From NCBI RefSeq assembly GCF_040719375.1, contig NZ_JBFDTP010000002.1, forward strand, positions 2,967,001-3,031,000: a DNA stretch of 64,000 nt. Direction: 5' to 3'. This DNA comes from Clostridium sp. AN503 (GTDB lineage Bacteria > Bacillota > Clostridia > Lachnospirales > Lachnospiraceae). Every line of letters starts with the position of its first letter. Within the stretch, counting starts at the first letter, position 1. Below the pieces are notes generated by a model. It saw only the letters and a list, made by a program, of their open reading frames with translations, did not search any database and was not told the DNA's origin. A program made the position numbers and the translations under genes. Shown here piece by piece: positions 53,345 through 61,945 of the stretch.

Positions 53345-54061
53345 TTAAATTCCTTTCAGATAATCGATCACTGCCTGCACAGACCGCTCCCGCACAGGGA
53401 GCGTGAGCTCCGGTTCATGGATGTGCTCCAGATAATGGGCGTCCGAATTGCTGACGATCCGGCACCCTTCCAGATAAGGGTTTTCCTTCCTCACCTGATG
53501 GAGCTTTTTTAGATCCTTTACCTCCGCCGTTTTAAAACGGCTGTCCGGCGGCACAAATCCCAGATTCGCAATCAGGCTGTTCGCCGTTTTTTCAATATGA
53601 GCGGGGAACATAACCCCGCCAAAGGACTCCGTGAGTTCCCACAGGCCGTCAAAGGAAATGTCCGCGCTGTTGATCAAAAGGTACGGCTCCGTCCCCACCC
53701 ACTCGTCATTCTCATCACAGATCTGCTGTTTCCCGAAAATAGCCTCGTTGTTGGGAAATCTCATCAGCCGTTCATACACATATGCGTCAAAATCCATAGC
53801 CTGGGAAAGCTCCGGGAACAGGCATACGGCGTGAACCTCCTCCGAAGTATTGATCTCCATGCCGGGGATCGCCATCACGCCATACTCCTGCGCAAGCTTT
53901 AACACCGCCGGGCAGTTTTTGCAGGAGTTGTGGTCTGTCACCGCGATCACATCCAGCCCCTTGATGGCTGCCATGCCCACGATATTGCCCGGTGTCATAT
54001 CATCATCCCCGCACGGGGAAAGGCAGGAATGGATATGCAGGTCATAGCTTAAGTCAACCAT
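53345..54061 (-). CDS. PHP-domain phosphoesterase-like protein
   Basis: This 238-residue protein has the PHP motifs HIH (residues 9-11), AVTDHNS near 40, the Glu/His of GMEINTSEEVH near 73 and SNSDAHY near 200, which form a metal site. PHP proteins hydrolyse phosphoesters, for example short RNA or dinucleotides. Genes of this type recur next to [FeFe] hydrogenase clusters in Clostridia, with unknown role. I chose the ATG at 54061, overlapping the preceding gene by eight bases; the longer frame lacks similarity. Confidence 0.87.
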   Translation of the reverse strand: MVDLSYDLHIHSCLSPCGDDDMTPGNIVGMAAIKGLDVIAVTDHNSCKNCPAVLKLAQEYGVMAIPGMEINTSEEVHAVCLFPELSQAMDFDAYVYERLMRFPNNEAIFGKQQICDENDEWVGTEPYLLINSADISFDGLWELTESFGGVMFPAHIEKTANSLIANLGFVPPDSRFKTAEVKDLKKLHQVRKENPYLEGCRIVSNSDAHYLEHIHEPELTLPVRERSVQAVIDYLKGI

Positions 54062-54389
54062 GGCCCTGCCTGTAAACCCACAGCGCCGCGTCAAAGATCG
54101 GCTTCTCCGTGCCAAGGACCGTGATCTCCTGATCCTTTGCTTTCTTTAAAGCCACCTCGTCTAAGGCCACGCCCTCCGCCATGATGATACATGCCGCGTC
54201 CGCCAGGGTTGCCACTGCCAGCGTATTCATATTCCCCATCACCGTCACCCAGGCGCAGCCCTCCGGCGCATGCCCCATGGCGATGCTCAAAAGATCGCAG
54301 CAGAACGGGGTAGTGATCTCCCGCTCCGTGTTCTCCCCCACATTTACGATCTGAAACTCCCCGCTGTCGATCAACTGCTGAACTGTCAT
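54054..54389 (-). CDS. DRTGG-like small protein (second)
   Basis: This 111-residue protein resembles DRTGG domains: a small alpha/beta fold with GCAWVTVMGNMNTLAVATLADAA and a closing EITVLGTEKPIFDAALWVY. DRTGG domains occur beside CBS and HPr-kinase-type modules and are thought to bind small ligands. It lies 45 bases downstream of the group-D-type hydrogenase gene. The second ATG (54389) sits 7 bases from GAGGAG and is preferred to the first. Confidence 0.75.
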   Translation of the reverse strand: MTVQQLIDSGEFQIVNVGENTEREITTPFCCDLLSIAMGHAPEGCAWVTVMGNMNTLAVATLADAACIIMAEGVALDEVALKKAKDQEITVLGTEKPIFDAALWVYRQGHG

Positions 54390-54433
54390 ATCCATTCTCC
54401 TCTTGATTGCTTTTTATTCATCTGTTGGCTGCC

Positions 54434-55834
54434 TTACAGATCCTCGTCCCCGTCCCGGTTGTCTAAAAGGGACATCTCGCTGGAGATCCTCTGGATATAC
54501 TCCTTTAAGATATTCAAAGTCTCCTGGCCTCCTGAATTGCCCGCGTGCAGATCGTCCGCCAGAATGGAGACCTCCTCCGACAGCCGGTGCAGATTCTCAC
54601 GCAGATAATAGACGCAGTCCTTCTCGCTGGCCTGCCCCCGCACGATATCTTCTGCCAGGGCCTTGCAGGTGGGCGCCCCACAGGAACCGCAGTCCAGCCC
54701 CGGGAACTTCTTGCACAGCCGTTCCACCTGGTTGAGCCTTGTGAAACTCTCCATCATATTGTCTCCCAGGCTGAACACCGGCTCAAACTGTACCCCTGTG
54801 GTCCAGGGCACGATCTGCTCCGCGTTCTCCTCCATATCCATGTGGCTTCGCGCCACCGGCATATATTTGCGCAGGCGTTTCAGCTTCACCTCCGCCACGT
54901 AAGGGTTCTCCACAGTCAGCACCCCGCCGACACAGCCCCCGTTACAGGCGTTTAACTCCACAAATTTCAGATTGGAGAACTTCTGGTCCTCCAGATCCTC
55001 CAGCACCCGGATCACATTCTCGATGCCGTCCGCCGCCAGGTAATTCTCTGTAAATAAACCTCCCGCTTCACCGCCGCTCCGTCCCCAGCTTATCCCTATC
55101 TTGCCGGAGGTGCTAAGCTCCTCCGCATCCTCCCCCACAGCCTTCATATGGGACAGAAGCTGCGGATAGACTTCTTTGATCGCCAGCACATGGTCGATCT
55201 CGCTTTTCTCCGTCCCCAGCGGCGCCTTCGCATAGGTCACCTTGGACGGGCACGGGGAAATAAAGCAGATCCCGATGTCCTCTCTGGCAAACCCGGTCTG
55301 CTTCATGGCCCGCTTTGCCGCCAGCATCGCTGCCACCTCCACCGGGGGATTCAATGGCAGCAGATGCGGGATCAGGTTGGGGAACCGGACCCGGATCAGC
55401 CGCACCACCGACGGGCAGGCTGTGCTGATGATCGGCAGATTGTCCTCATGCTGCGTCAGATATTCCCTTGTGGCGTCCGAGACCAGCTCTGCCGCCGCGC
55501 TGACCTCAAACACATCGTCAAAGCCCATCAAAAGAAGGGCATTCAGCACAATATTCACATCGTCTAAATTGTTGAACTGGCTGTACAGGGACGGCGCAGG
55601 CAGCGCCACCGTGTAGCGGTACTGCTTCATCACATCCAGCTTGTCATAAGTCGCGCGCTTTGCATGGTGCGGACAGACACGGATGCATTCGCCGCAGTCT
55701 ATGCAGAATTTGCCGTTGATCTGGGCCTTGCCGCCCCGCACCCGGATCGCCTGGGTGGGACAGCGCTTGATACAGTTGATGCAGCCCTTGCACAGCTCCT
55801 CATCCAGCCGCACAGAATGGTAAAATTTGTCCAA
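54434..55834 (-). CDS. Group-D-like [FeFe] hydrogenase homologue
   Basis: This 466-residue protein has an N-terminal pair of [4Fe-4S] motifs (C15-x2-C-x2-C-x3-C25 and a second near 44-55), an H-cluster domain (about 75-385) and a C-terminal Fes-type cluster (CGSCGAPTCKALAEDI near 400) with a coiled tail. H-cluster motifs are altered: L1 is STACPS, L2 SPCPSK and L3 NACNGGCVGG. All four cluster-binding Cys seem kept, but the proton-relay Cys before CP is Ala, as in sensory hydrogenases. It probably senses H2 or redox state rather than making H2. Translation appears to start at TTG, with AGGAGG about 10 bases upstream. Confidence 0.85.
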   Translation of the reverse strand: MDKFYHSVRLDEELCKGCINCIKRCPTQAIRVRGGKAQINGKFCIDCGECIRVCPHHAKRATYDKLDVMKQYRYTVALPAPSLYSQFNNLDDVNIVLNALLLMGFDDVFEVSAAAELVSDATREYLTQHEDNLPIISTACPSVVRLIRVRFPNLIPHLLPLNPPVEVAAMLAAKRAMKQTGFAREDIGICFISPCPSKVTYAKAPLGTEKSEIDHVLAIKEVYPQLLSHMKAVGEDAEELSTSGKIGISWGRSGGEAGGLFTENYLAADGIENVIRVLEDLEDQKFSNLKFVELNACNGGCVGGVLTVENPYVAEVKLKRLRKYMPVARSHMDMEENAEQIVPWTTGVQFEPVFSLGDNMMESFTRLNQVERLCKKFPGLDCGSCGAPTCKALAEDIVRGQASEKDCVYYLRENLHRLSEEVSILADDLHAGNSGGQETLNILKEYIQRISSEMSLLDNRDGDEDL

Positions 55835-55867
55835 TCCGCCAACACCTCCTATCGGACAGAACGCCGT

Positions 55868-56293
55868 CTACTCCAGACGGACCTCCATGGTGATGACCGT
55901 CCCCACACCAAGCTCTGTCTCTATCTTCATATCGTCTGTATATTTTTTCATGTTGGGAAGCCCCATGCCGGCCCCAAACCCCAGGCTCCGCACCTCATCC
56001 GGCGCAGTAGAGTACCCGGCCTTCATAGCCATCTCCACATCCGGGATCCCCGGTCCCACGTCATCTAAGACCATCTTGATCCTTTGAGGCGTGATCTCCA
56101 CGGTGATCTCCCCGCCCTTTGCGTGGATCACCATATTGATCTCCCCCTCATACATGGCGATCGCCACCTTGCGGACCGCTTCGGGGCTGACGCCCATCTG
56201 CTTCAGCTTCCCCTTCACGTCGCTGCTGGCCTCGCCCGCGCGGGTAAAGTCATCCGGGGAAATGTGGTATTTTAAAACGATCGCGTCTTCCAT
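55868..56293 (-). CDS. RsbW-like ATP-binding protein
   Basis: This 141-residue protein is a single GHKL-type ATPase domain like the anti-sigma kinases RsbW/SpoIIAB: an N-box-like AVRKVAIAMYEGEINMVIHA near residue 45, DVGPGIPD near 78, and GFGAGMGLPNMKKY near 105. It might phosphorylate a partner protein on Ser or Thr. Its ATG overlaps the stop of the first DRTGG gene by one base (TAATG), so the two are made together. Confidence 0.87.
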   Translation of the reverse strand: MEDAIVLKYHISPDDFTRAGEASSDVKGKLKQMGVSPEAVRKVAIAMYEGEINMVIHAKGGEITVEITPQRIKMVLDDVGPGIPDVEMAMKAGYSTAPDEVRSLGFGAGMGLPNMKKYTDDMKIETELGVGTVITMEVRLE

Positions 56294-56640
56294 TATACTG
56301 CACCTCCGCCGAGCCCCGCCTTATATAACATCCCACAGGCAGAAAACATCCGGTGACCGGTCTCCATCACGATCAAGTCCCGCTCCTTCGCCATCTCAAT
56401 GAGCGTCTCATCCGGCTTTTTCCCCCGCACGAAGATCAGGCAGACGATATCCAGCATTTCCGCCGTGCGGATCACCTGCGGATTGCACAGGCCGGTCAGC
56501 AGCACGGAGTGGTCTTTGGAAAATGCCAGCACATCGCTCATCATGTCTGACCCGCATGCGCTCCGGACCTCCCGGTCCAGGAACTCCTCTCCTGCCAGCA
56601 CCCTGGCTCCCAGTATATTCTGAACGTCTCTTGCAGTCAT
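56293..56640 (-). CDS. DRTGG-domain protein (first)
   Basis: This 115-residue protein is a DRTGG domain (MTARDVQNILGARVLAGEE..., CGSDMMSDVLAF near 35, GLCNPQVIRTAEMLDI near 55). It opens the minus-strand operon that diverges from the hydrogenase genes. AGGAGG lies 9 bases before the ATG at 56640. The open frame runs 36 codons further but through the promoter region. Confidence 0.85.
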   Translation of the reverse strand: MTARDVQNILGARVLAGEEFLDREVRSACGSDMMSDVLAFSKDHSVLLTGLCNPQVIRTAEMLDIVCLIFVRGKKPDETLIEMAKERDLIVMETGHRMFSACGMLYKAGLGGGAV

Positions 56641-56688
56641 ATGGTTTCTCCTCCTGTCATAAGATAATCCGAACAAATCACTACTATA

Positions 56689-56717
56689 AGAATAGCATTG
56701 AAGATGTGAATTATCAA
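56689..56717 (-). promoter_or_regulatory. Promoter of the minus-strand hydrogenase-associated operon
   Basis: On the minus strand TTGATA (complement of 56712-56717) and TATTCT (complement of 56689-56694) are 17 bases apart, about 50 bases before the first DRTGG gene. The match is moderate. Confidence 0.55.
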
Positions 56718-56730
56718 CATTATTCGGAAA

Positions 56731-56748
56731 TTGTTTTTCATTTAACAT
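56731..56748. promoter_or_regulatory. Candidate Rex operator
   Basis: TTGTTTTTCATTTAACAT matches the Rex consensus TTGTTAANNNNTTAACAA at 11 of 14 defined positions. It lies between the two divergent promoters, 18 bases upstream of the plus-strand -35 box. Rex represses NADH-consuming genes, including hydrogenases, when NADH is low; its role here is inferred. Confidence 0.4.
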
Positions 56749-56766
56749 GCAATTTATGTAGATTTT

Positions 56767-56795
56767 TTGTCAGTTACATGATAAAATATTATGTA
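56767..56795 (+). promoter_or_regulatory. Promoter of hndA operon
   Basis: TTGTCA (56767-56772) and TATGTA (56790-56795) are separated by 17 bases, about 35 bases before the hndA start codon. Confidence 0.55.
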
Positions 56796-56831
56796 CATTT
56801 GACAAACTGCAAATTAGGAGGAGGGTTTAAC

Positions 56832-57326
56832 ATGGCTTGCAAAAAAGAAGGTGTACCTTTCAGCGGGACCCCTGAGCAGGAAGCTGCTTTAAAGAAGGTC
56901 ATTGCAGAGCTGAAGGACACGAAAGGCGCTTTGATGCCGATCATGCAGCAGGCGCAGGAGATTTATGGTTATCTCCCGATTGAAGTCCAGACCATGATTT
57001 CCGATGAGACGGGCATCCCGTTGGAAAAGATTTATGGTGTTTCTACATTTTATGCCCAGTTCGCGCTTCAGCCAAAGGGCAAATATCAGATCTCTGTATG
57101 TCTGGGCACCGCATGTTATGTAAAAGGTTCCGGCGCTATCTTTAGCAAACTGGAAGAATTACTCGGTATTACCAACGGGGAATGCACCGCAGATGGGAAG
57201 TTTTCTCTGGATTCCTGCCGATGTGTAGGGGCCTGCGGCCTGGCGCCCGTTATGATGATCAACGACGAGGTCTACGGACGTCTTACCCCTGACGATATCC
57301 CCGGCATCCTTGCCAAATACCAGTAA
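56832..57326 (+). CDS. hndA: Hydrogenase NuoE-like [2Fe-2S] subunit
   Basis: This 164-residue protein is the 24-kDa (NuoE/HydC) subunit of an NAD(P)-linked [FeFe] hydrogenase. The thioredoxin-like [2Fe-2S] ligands are C90, C95, C131 and C135 (CLGTAC and CVGAC), and the N-terminal helices (ALMPIMQQAQEIYGYLP) are standard. The start at 56832 has AGGAGG about 10 bases upstream; the open frame extends much further upstream through the promoter and is not coding. It is the first gene of the operon. Confidence 0.95.
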   Translation: MACKKEGVPFSGTPEQEAALKKVIAELKDTKGALMPIMQQAQEIYGYLPIEVQTMISDETGIPLEKIYGVSTFYAQFALQPKGKYQISVCLGTACYVKGSGAIFSKLEELLGITNGECTADGKFSLDSCRCVGACGLAPVMMINDEVYGRLTPDDIPGILAKYQ

Positions 57327-57331
57327 CGCCT

Positions 57332-57889
57332 ATGATGCCTGAGATTTCCTTAAATATCCTGGATGTAGCAGAGAATTCCACCCGCGCCGGGGCGTCTCTT
57401 ATAGAGATCACCGTAGATGCGGACATGGCTGCAGACCGGCTTACCGTGATCATCAGGGATGACGGCTGCGGGATGACGGCAGAGCAGGTATCTCACGTGA
57501 CAGACCCGTTTTTCACCAGCCGCACGACCCGCAAGGTAGGGCTTGGGGTTCCATTTTTCAAATATGCGGCGGAGAGCACCGGCGGGAGCTTCACCATTGA
57601 GTCCCAGCCGGGTAAAGGCACTACGGTGACAGCCGTCTTCGTACTGTCGCACATTGACAGGATGCCGCTCGGGGATATTACCAGCACTATACATACACTG
57701 GTGGTCTATCACCCGGAATCTGATTTTCTCTACCGTTACAGCTATTGCGGAGCTTCCTTTACCCTGGATACCCGGGAGTTCAGAGAGATTCTGGGAGGGG
57801 TTCCGTTTGACGAGCCGGAGATATCAGAATACATCAGGGAATATTTGATTGAGAACAAGATGGAAACTGACGGCGGCGCCGTCTATTGA
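57332..57889 (+). CDS. Histidine-kinase-like ATPase domain protein
   Basis: This 185-residue protein has a GHKL ATPase domain: N box ILDVAENSTRAGAS (near residue 10), DDGCGM (about 48) and TTRKVGLGVPFFK near 70, with a C-terminal extension of about 75 residues of unknown fold. There is no His-acceptor or receiver domain. It sits inside the hydrogenase operon, between hndA and hndB, five bases after hndA, with no clear ribosome binding site, so translation is likely coupled. It may be a regulatory kinase for the complex; similar genes occur in clostridial hydrogenase operons. Confidence 0.8.
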   Translation: MMPEISLNILDVAENSTRAGASLIEITVDADMAADRLTVIIRDDGCGMTAEQVSHVTDPFFTSRTTRKVGLGVPFFKYAAESTGGSFTIESQPGKGTTVTAVFVLSHIDRMPLGDITSTIHTLVVYHPESDFLYRYSYCGASFTLDTREFREILGGVPFDEPEISEYIREYLIENKMETDGGAVY

Positions 57890-57993
57890 CGCACACTGTC
57901 GGAATAAGCAACTGTGGGCGGTACATTTTCCTGTTTCAGAGGATCAGCGTACCGTTTCACAAATACGTATCATTAATGGAGGAATCTAATCAC

Positions 57994-58371
57994 ATGAAGA
58001 GTCTTGAAGAGTTGAGAGCGATCCGCGAGAAGATGCAGAGCCAGGTGAGCATGCGTGCGGAAGACCATGCCCACACCCGTGTCGTGGTCGGCATGGCTAC
58101 CTGCGGCATCGCAAGCGGAGCACGGCCGGTCCTGACCACCCTGTCCAACCTGGTACAGGAAAAGGGTCTGACCAATAAAGTATCCGTAACCCAGACTGGC
58201 TGTATCGGTTTATGCCAGTATGAGCCGATCGTGGAGATCATGGAACCCGGAAAACCAAAAGTAACCTACATCAAGATGAACCCGGACAAGGCGGCGGAGG
58301 TTGTGGAGCGCCACCTGATCGGAGGGCATGTTGTAGAGGCTTACACCTTAGCTTCAGCAGACATCAAATAA
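57994..58371 (+). CDS. hndB: Hydrogenase [2Fe-2S] thioredoxin-like subunit
   Basis: This 125-residue protein is a thioredoxin-like ferredoxin, with MATCGIASGA near residue 30, TGCIGLCQYEPIVEI near 70 and the Cys spacing of HndB/NuoE-like domains. It transfers electrons within the complex. The ATG at 57994 has GGAGG 11 bases upstream. The in-frame start nearer the ATPase gene lacks a site, leaving a gap of about 100 bases. Confidence 0.9.
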   Translation: MKSLEELRAIREKMQSQVSMRAEDHAHTRVVVGMATCGIASGARPVLTTLSNLVQEKGLTNKVSVTQTGCIGLCQYEPIVEIMEPGKPKVTYIKMNPDKAAEVVERHLIGGHVVEAYTLASADIK

Positions 58372-58383
58372 GGAGGAACGCAA

Positions 58384-60171
58384 ATGTATCGTTCACATGT
58401 ATTGGTTTGCGGCGGAACAGGATGTACGTCCTCCGGGAGCCAGCAGATTATGGAAACCCTGAAAGAGGAGATTAAGAAAGCAGGACTGGAACAGGAGGTT
58501 TCTGTTGTCCAGACTGGCTGCCACGGTCTCTGTGCACTGGGACCGATTATGATCGTCTATCCGGATGCCAGCTTCTACTCCATGGTCAAAGTAGAAGACA
58601 TCCCTGAGATCGTACATGAGCATCTGTTAAAAGGCCGTGTTGTTACCAGGCTGTTATACCAGGAGACTGTGACCCAGTCCGGCGTCAAGGCTTTGGTAGA
58701 CACCGACTTCTATAAGAAACAGCACCGCATCGCACTGCGCAACTGCGGTATCATCAACCCGGAAGTGATCGAGGAGTATATCGGTACCGGCGGCTACCAG
58801 GCCCTGGGCAAGGTACTCACCGAGATGACCCCCGATGACGTGATCAAGTGCCTGATGGATTCCGGCCTGCGCGGCAGAGGCGGCGGCGGCTTCCCCACCG
58901 GCCTCAAATGGAAGCTGGCCAAGGGCAATGACGCCGACCAGAAATATGTCTGCTGTAACGCCGATGAGGGCGACCCGGGCGCATTCATGGACCGTTCCAT
59001 CTTAGAGGGCGACCCGCACGCAGTCCTGGAGGCCATGGCGATCGCAGGTTACGCCATCGGCGCCAACCAGGGTTACATATATGTGCGTGCCGAGTATCCG
59101 ATCGCTGTAGAGCGTCTGAAGATCGCCATCAACCAGGCAAGGGAGATGGAGCTTCTCGGCAAGGATATCTTCGGTACAGGTTTTGATTTTGACATAGACT
59201 TAAGACTGGGCGCAGGCGCGTTCGTCTGCGGCGAGGAGACTGCGCTTATGACCTCCATCGAGGGCAACCGCGGTGAGCCAAGGCCGAGACCTCCGTTCCC
59301 GGCACAGAAGGGCCTGTTTGGCAAGCCCACCATTTTGAACAACGTAGAGACCTACGCCAACATCCCGCAGATCATCATCAACGGGCCGGAGTGGTTCTCC
59401 TCCATGGGTACGGAGAAGTCCAAGGGCACCAAGGTGTTCGCACTGGGCGGCAAGATCCACAACACCGGACTGGTGGAGATTCCCATGGGTACCACCCTCC
59501 GCGAGGTCATCGAGGAGATCGGCGGCGGCATCCCGAACGGCAAGAAGTTCAAGGCGGCACAGACCGGCGGTCCTTCCGGCGGATGTATCCCGGCAGAGCA
59601 TTTTGACATTCCGATCGACTACGACAACCTGATCTCCATCGGTTCCATGATGGGTTCCGGCGGCCTGATCGTTATGGACGAAGACGACTGTATGGTGGAT
59701 ATCGCCAAGTTCTTCCTGGAGTTTACCGTTGAGGAGTCCTGCGGCAAATGTACTGCATGCCGCGTAGGCACCAAGCGCATGGTGGAGATGCTGACCAAGA
59801 TCACCAAAGGCAACGCTACCATGGAAGATTTAGATAAGCTGGAAGAGCTGTGCTACTATGTGAAAGAGAATTCCGCCTGTGCGCTGGGCCAGACCGCACC
59901 GAACCCGGTACTGTCCACCCTCCACTACTTCCGGGATGAATACGAAGCCCATATCAAAGAGAAACGGTGCCCGTCAGGCGTTTGTAAGGCACTGCTCTCC
60001 TACCACATTGACCCGGATAAATGTAAAGGCTGTACCTTGTGCGCAAGGAACTGCCCGACGGGCGCCATCATCGGCTCCGTCAAGAATCCACATGTCATCG
60101 ACCTGGATAAATGTATCAAGTGCGGTGCCTGCATGGAGAAATGTAAATTCGGTGCAATCTACAAACAGTAA
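58384..60171 (+). CDS. hndC: Hydrogenase NuoF-like flavin subunit
   Basis: This 595-residue protein has an N-terminal [2Fe-2S] thioredoxin-like domain (residues 1-100), a NuoF domain with GLRGRGGGGFPTGLKW (NADH and FMN loop, near 160-175) and NADEGDPGAFMDR, an SLBB domain, a [4Fe-4S] site ESCGKCTACRVGTKRM near 455 and two C-terminal ferredoxin motifs (CKGCTLCARNC, CIKCGACMEKC). It binds FMN and oxidises or reduces NAD(P)H. With HndD and HndA it matches trimeric or tetrameric electron-bifurcating hydrogenases (HydABC type). AAGGAGG precedes the ATG. Confidence 0.95.
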   Translation: MYRSHVLVCGGTGCTSSGSQQIMETLKEEIKKAGLEQEVSVVQTGCHGLCALGPIMIVYPDASFYSMVKVEDIPEIVHEHLLKGRVVTRLLYQETVTQSGVKALVDTDFYKKQHRIALRNCGIINPEVIEEYIGTGGYQALGKVLTEMTPDDVIKCLMDSGLRGRGGGGFPTGLKWKLAKGNDADQKYVCCNADEGDPGAFMDRSILEGDPHAVLEAMAIAGYAIGANQGYIYVRAEYPIAVERLKIAINQAREMELLGKDIFGTGFDFDIDLRLGAGAFVCGEETALMTSIEGNRGEPRPRPPFPAQKGLFGKPTILNNVETYANIPQIIINGPEWFSSMGTEKSKGTKVFALGGKIHNTGLVEIPMGTTLREVIEEIGGGIPNGKKFKAAQTGGPSGGCIPAEHFDIPIDYDNLISIGSMMGSGGLIVMDEDDCMVDIAKFFLEFTVEESCGKCTACRVGTKRMVEMLTKITKGNATMEDLDKLEELCYYVKENSACALGQTAPNPVLSTLHYFRDEYEAHIKEKRCPSGVCKALLSYHIDPDKCKGCTLCARNCPTGAIIGSVKNPHVIDLDKCIKCGACMEKCKFGAIYKQ

Positions 60172-60186
60172 TGGAGGAGAATTGAT

Positions 60187-61935
60187 ATGGAGAATATTAC
60201 AATTAAAATTAACGGCATAGAAGTAAGCGCTCCAAAAGGTTCCACCATACTGGAAGCCGCACGGCTGGCACAGATTGAGATCCCGACCCTCTGTTTCTTA
60301 AAAGAGATCAATGAGATTGCTGCCTGCCGCATGTGCGTGGTGGAAGTCAAGGGCGCCAGAAGCCTGGTCGCTTCCTGTGTCTATCCGATTAACGAGAACA
60401 TGGAAGTATGGACCAATACCCCCAAGGTACTGGATTCCCGCAGAAAGACCCTGCAGCTTCTCTTATCCAATCACGACCGCAAGTGCTTATCCTGTGTCCG
60501 CAGCGGCAACTGTGAGCTTCAGCAGATGGCCAAAGAGCTTGGCGTGGAGGATGAAGCATACTATGACGGCGAGCGCACCCCATCCTGTGTGGATGACAGC
60601 GCTGTCCATATGATCCGTGACAACAGCAAATGTATCCTGTGCCGCCGCTGCGTTGCAGTCTGCGAGAAAATACAGGGTATCGGCGTGATTGGCGCCAATG
60701 AACGTGGATTTGAAACTTCCATTGGTTCCGCATTTAACATGGGCTTAGGTGAGACCAGCTGCGTATCCTGCGGACAGTGTATCGCAGTTTGCCCGACTGG
60801 CGCTCTCCAGGAGAAGTCCCAGGTTGATGAAGTCCTTGCCGCGATCGCAGACCCGAAGAAGCATGTGATCGTGCAGACCGCTCCGGCTGTCCGCGCAGGT
60901 CTCGGCGAGGAGTTTGGCTATCCGATCGGCACCAATGTGGAAGGCAAGATGGCCGCCGCGCTGCGCCGGATCGGATTTGACAAGGTATTTGACACAAACT
61001 TCAGCGCGGATTTAACCATCATGGAGGAGGCTCACGAGTTCTTGGACCGCGTCCAGAACGGCGGTGTACTGCCGATGATCACCTCCTGTTCCCCGGGATG
61101 GATCAAATACTGTGAGCATTATTTCCCGGATATGACCGAGAACCTGTCCAGCTGTAAGTCTCCGCAGCAGATGTTTGGCGCAATCGCCAAATCCTACTAT
61201 GCAGAGAAGGAAGGCTTAAACCCGGAGGATATCGTTTCTGTATCCATCATGCCCTGTACCGCCAAGAAGTTTGAGGTGCAGCGCCCGGATCAGGCAGCAA
61301 ACGGGGTTCCGGATGTGGACTACTCCCTGACCACCAGAGAGCTGGCCCGTATGATCCGCAAGGTTGGCCTCAAGTTCCAGAACCTCCCGGATGAGGGCTT
61401 CGACGCTCCTCTGGGCCTGGGTACCGGCGCAGCCGTGATCTTCGGCGCTACCGGCGGTGTTATGGAAGCTGCCCTGCGTACCGCAGTAGAGACCCTGACC
61501 GGTGAAGAACTGGCAAACTTAGACTTTACCGACGTCCGCGGTATCGCAGGCATCAAGGAAGCCACCTACCCGGTAGCCGGTCTGGATGTAAAGGTTGCTG
61601 TGGCCTCAGGCCTGGGCAACGCCAGAAAACTGCTTGAGAAAGTAAAAGCCGGCGAAGCCGACTACCACTTCATCGAGATCATGGGCTGTCCTGGCGGATG
61701 TGTCAACGGCGGCGGCCAGCCGCAGCAGCCGGGCTACGTGCGCAACACCGTAGATATCCGGGCTATGCGTGCAAAGGTGCTGTATGATGCAGATAAAGAT
61801 AACCCGATCCGCAAGTCCCACGAGAACCCGGCGATCAAGGAGCTGTACGCTACCTATCTGGGCGAACCTGGAAGCGAGAAGGCGCATCACCTGCTGCATA
61901 CAACTTATGTGAAGAGGAAGATCAACAATAACTAA
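60187..61935 (+). CDS. hndD: [FeFe] hydrogenase catalytic subunit
   Basis: This 582-residue catalytic subunit has a [2Fe-2S] domain (C36, C47, C50, C64), a His-Cys3 [4Fe-4S] site (H96, C100, C103, C109), two ferredoxin-type clusters (about 149-202), the H-cluster domain (about 225-510) and a C-terminal small-subunit-like tail. H-cluster motifs are L1 TSCSPGW (299-305), L2 MPCTAKKFE and L3 IMGCPGGCVNGGGQP. L1 has Ser302 where TSCCPGW enzymes have a second Cys. It should produce or oxidise H2 using reduced ferredoxin and NADH via the other subunits. GGAGG lies upstream of the ATG. Confidence 0.95.
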   Translation: MENITIKINGIEVSAPKGSTILEAARLAQIEIPTLCFLKEINEIAACRMCVVEVKGARSLVASCVYPINENMEVWTNTPKVLDSRRKTLQLLLSNHDRKCLSCVRSGNCELQQMAKELGVEDEAYYDGERTPSCVDDSAVHMIRDNSKCILCRRCVAVCEKIQGIGVIGANERGFETSIGSAFNMGLGETSCVSCGQCIAVCPTGALQEKSQVDEVLAAIADPKKHVIVQTAPAVRAGLGEEFGYPIGTNVEGKMAAALRRIGFDKVFDTNFSADLTIMEEAHEFLDRVQNGGVLPMITSCSPGWIKYCEHYFPDMTENLSSCKSPQQMFGAIAKSYYAEKEGLNPEDIVSVSIMPCTAKKFEVQRPDQAANGVPDVDYSLTTRELARMIRKVGLKFQNLPDEGFDAPLGLGTGAAVIFGATGGVMEAALRTAVETLTGEELANLDFTDVRGIAGIKEATYPVAGLDVKVAVASGLGNARKLLEKVKAGEADYHFIEIMGCPGGCVNGGGQPQQPGYVRNTVDIRAMRAKVLYDADKDNPIRKSHENPAIKELYATYLGEPGSEKAHHLLHTTYVKRKINNN

Positions 61936-61945
61936 AACAGGAAAA

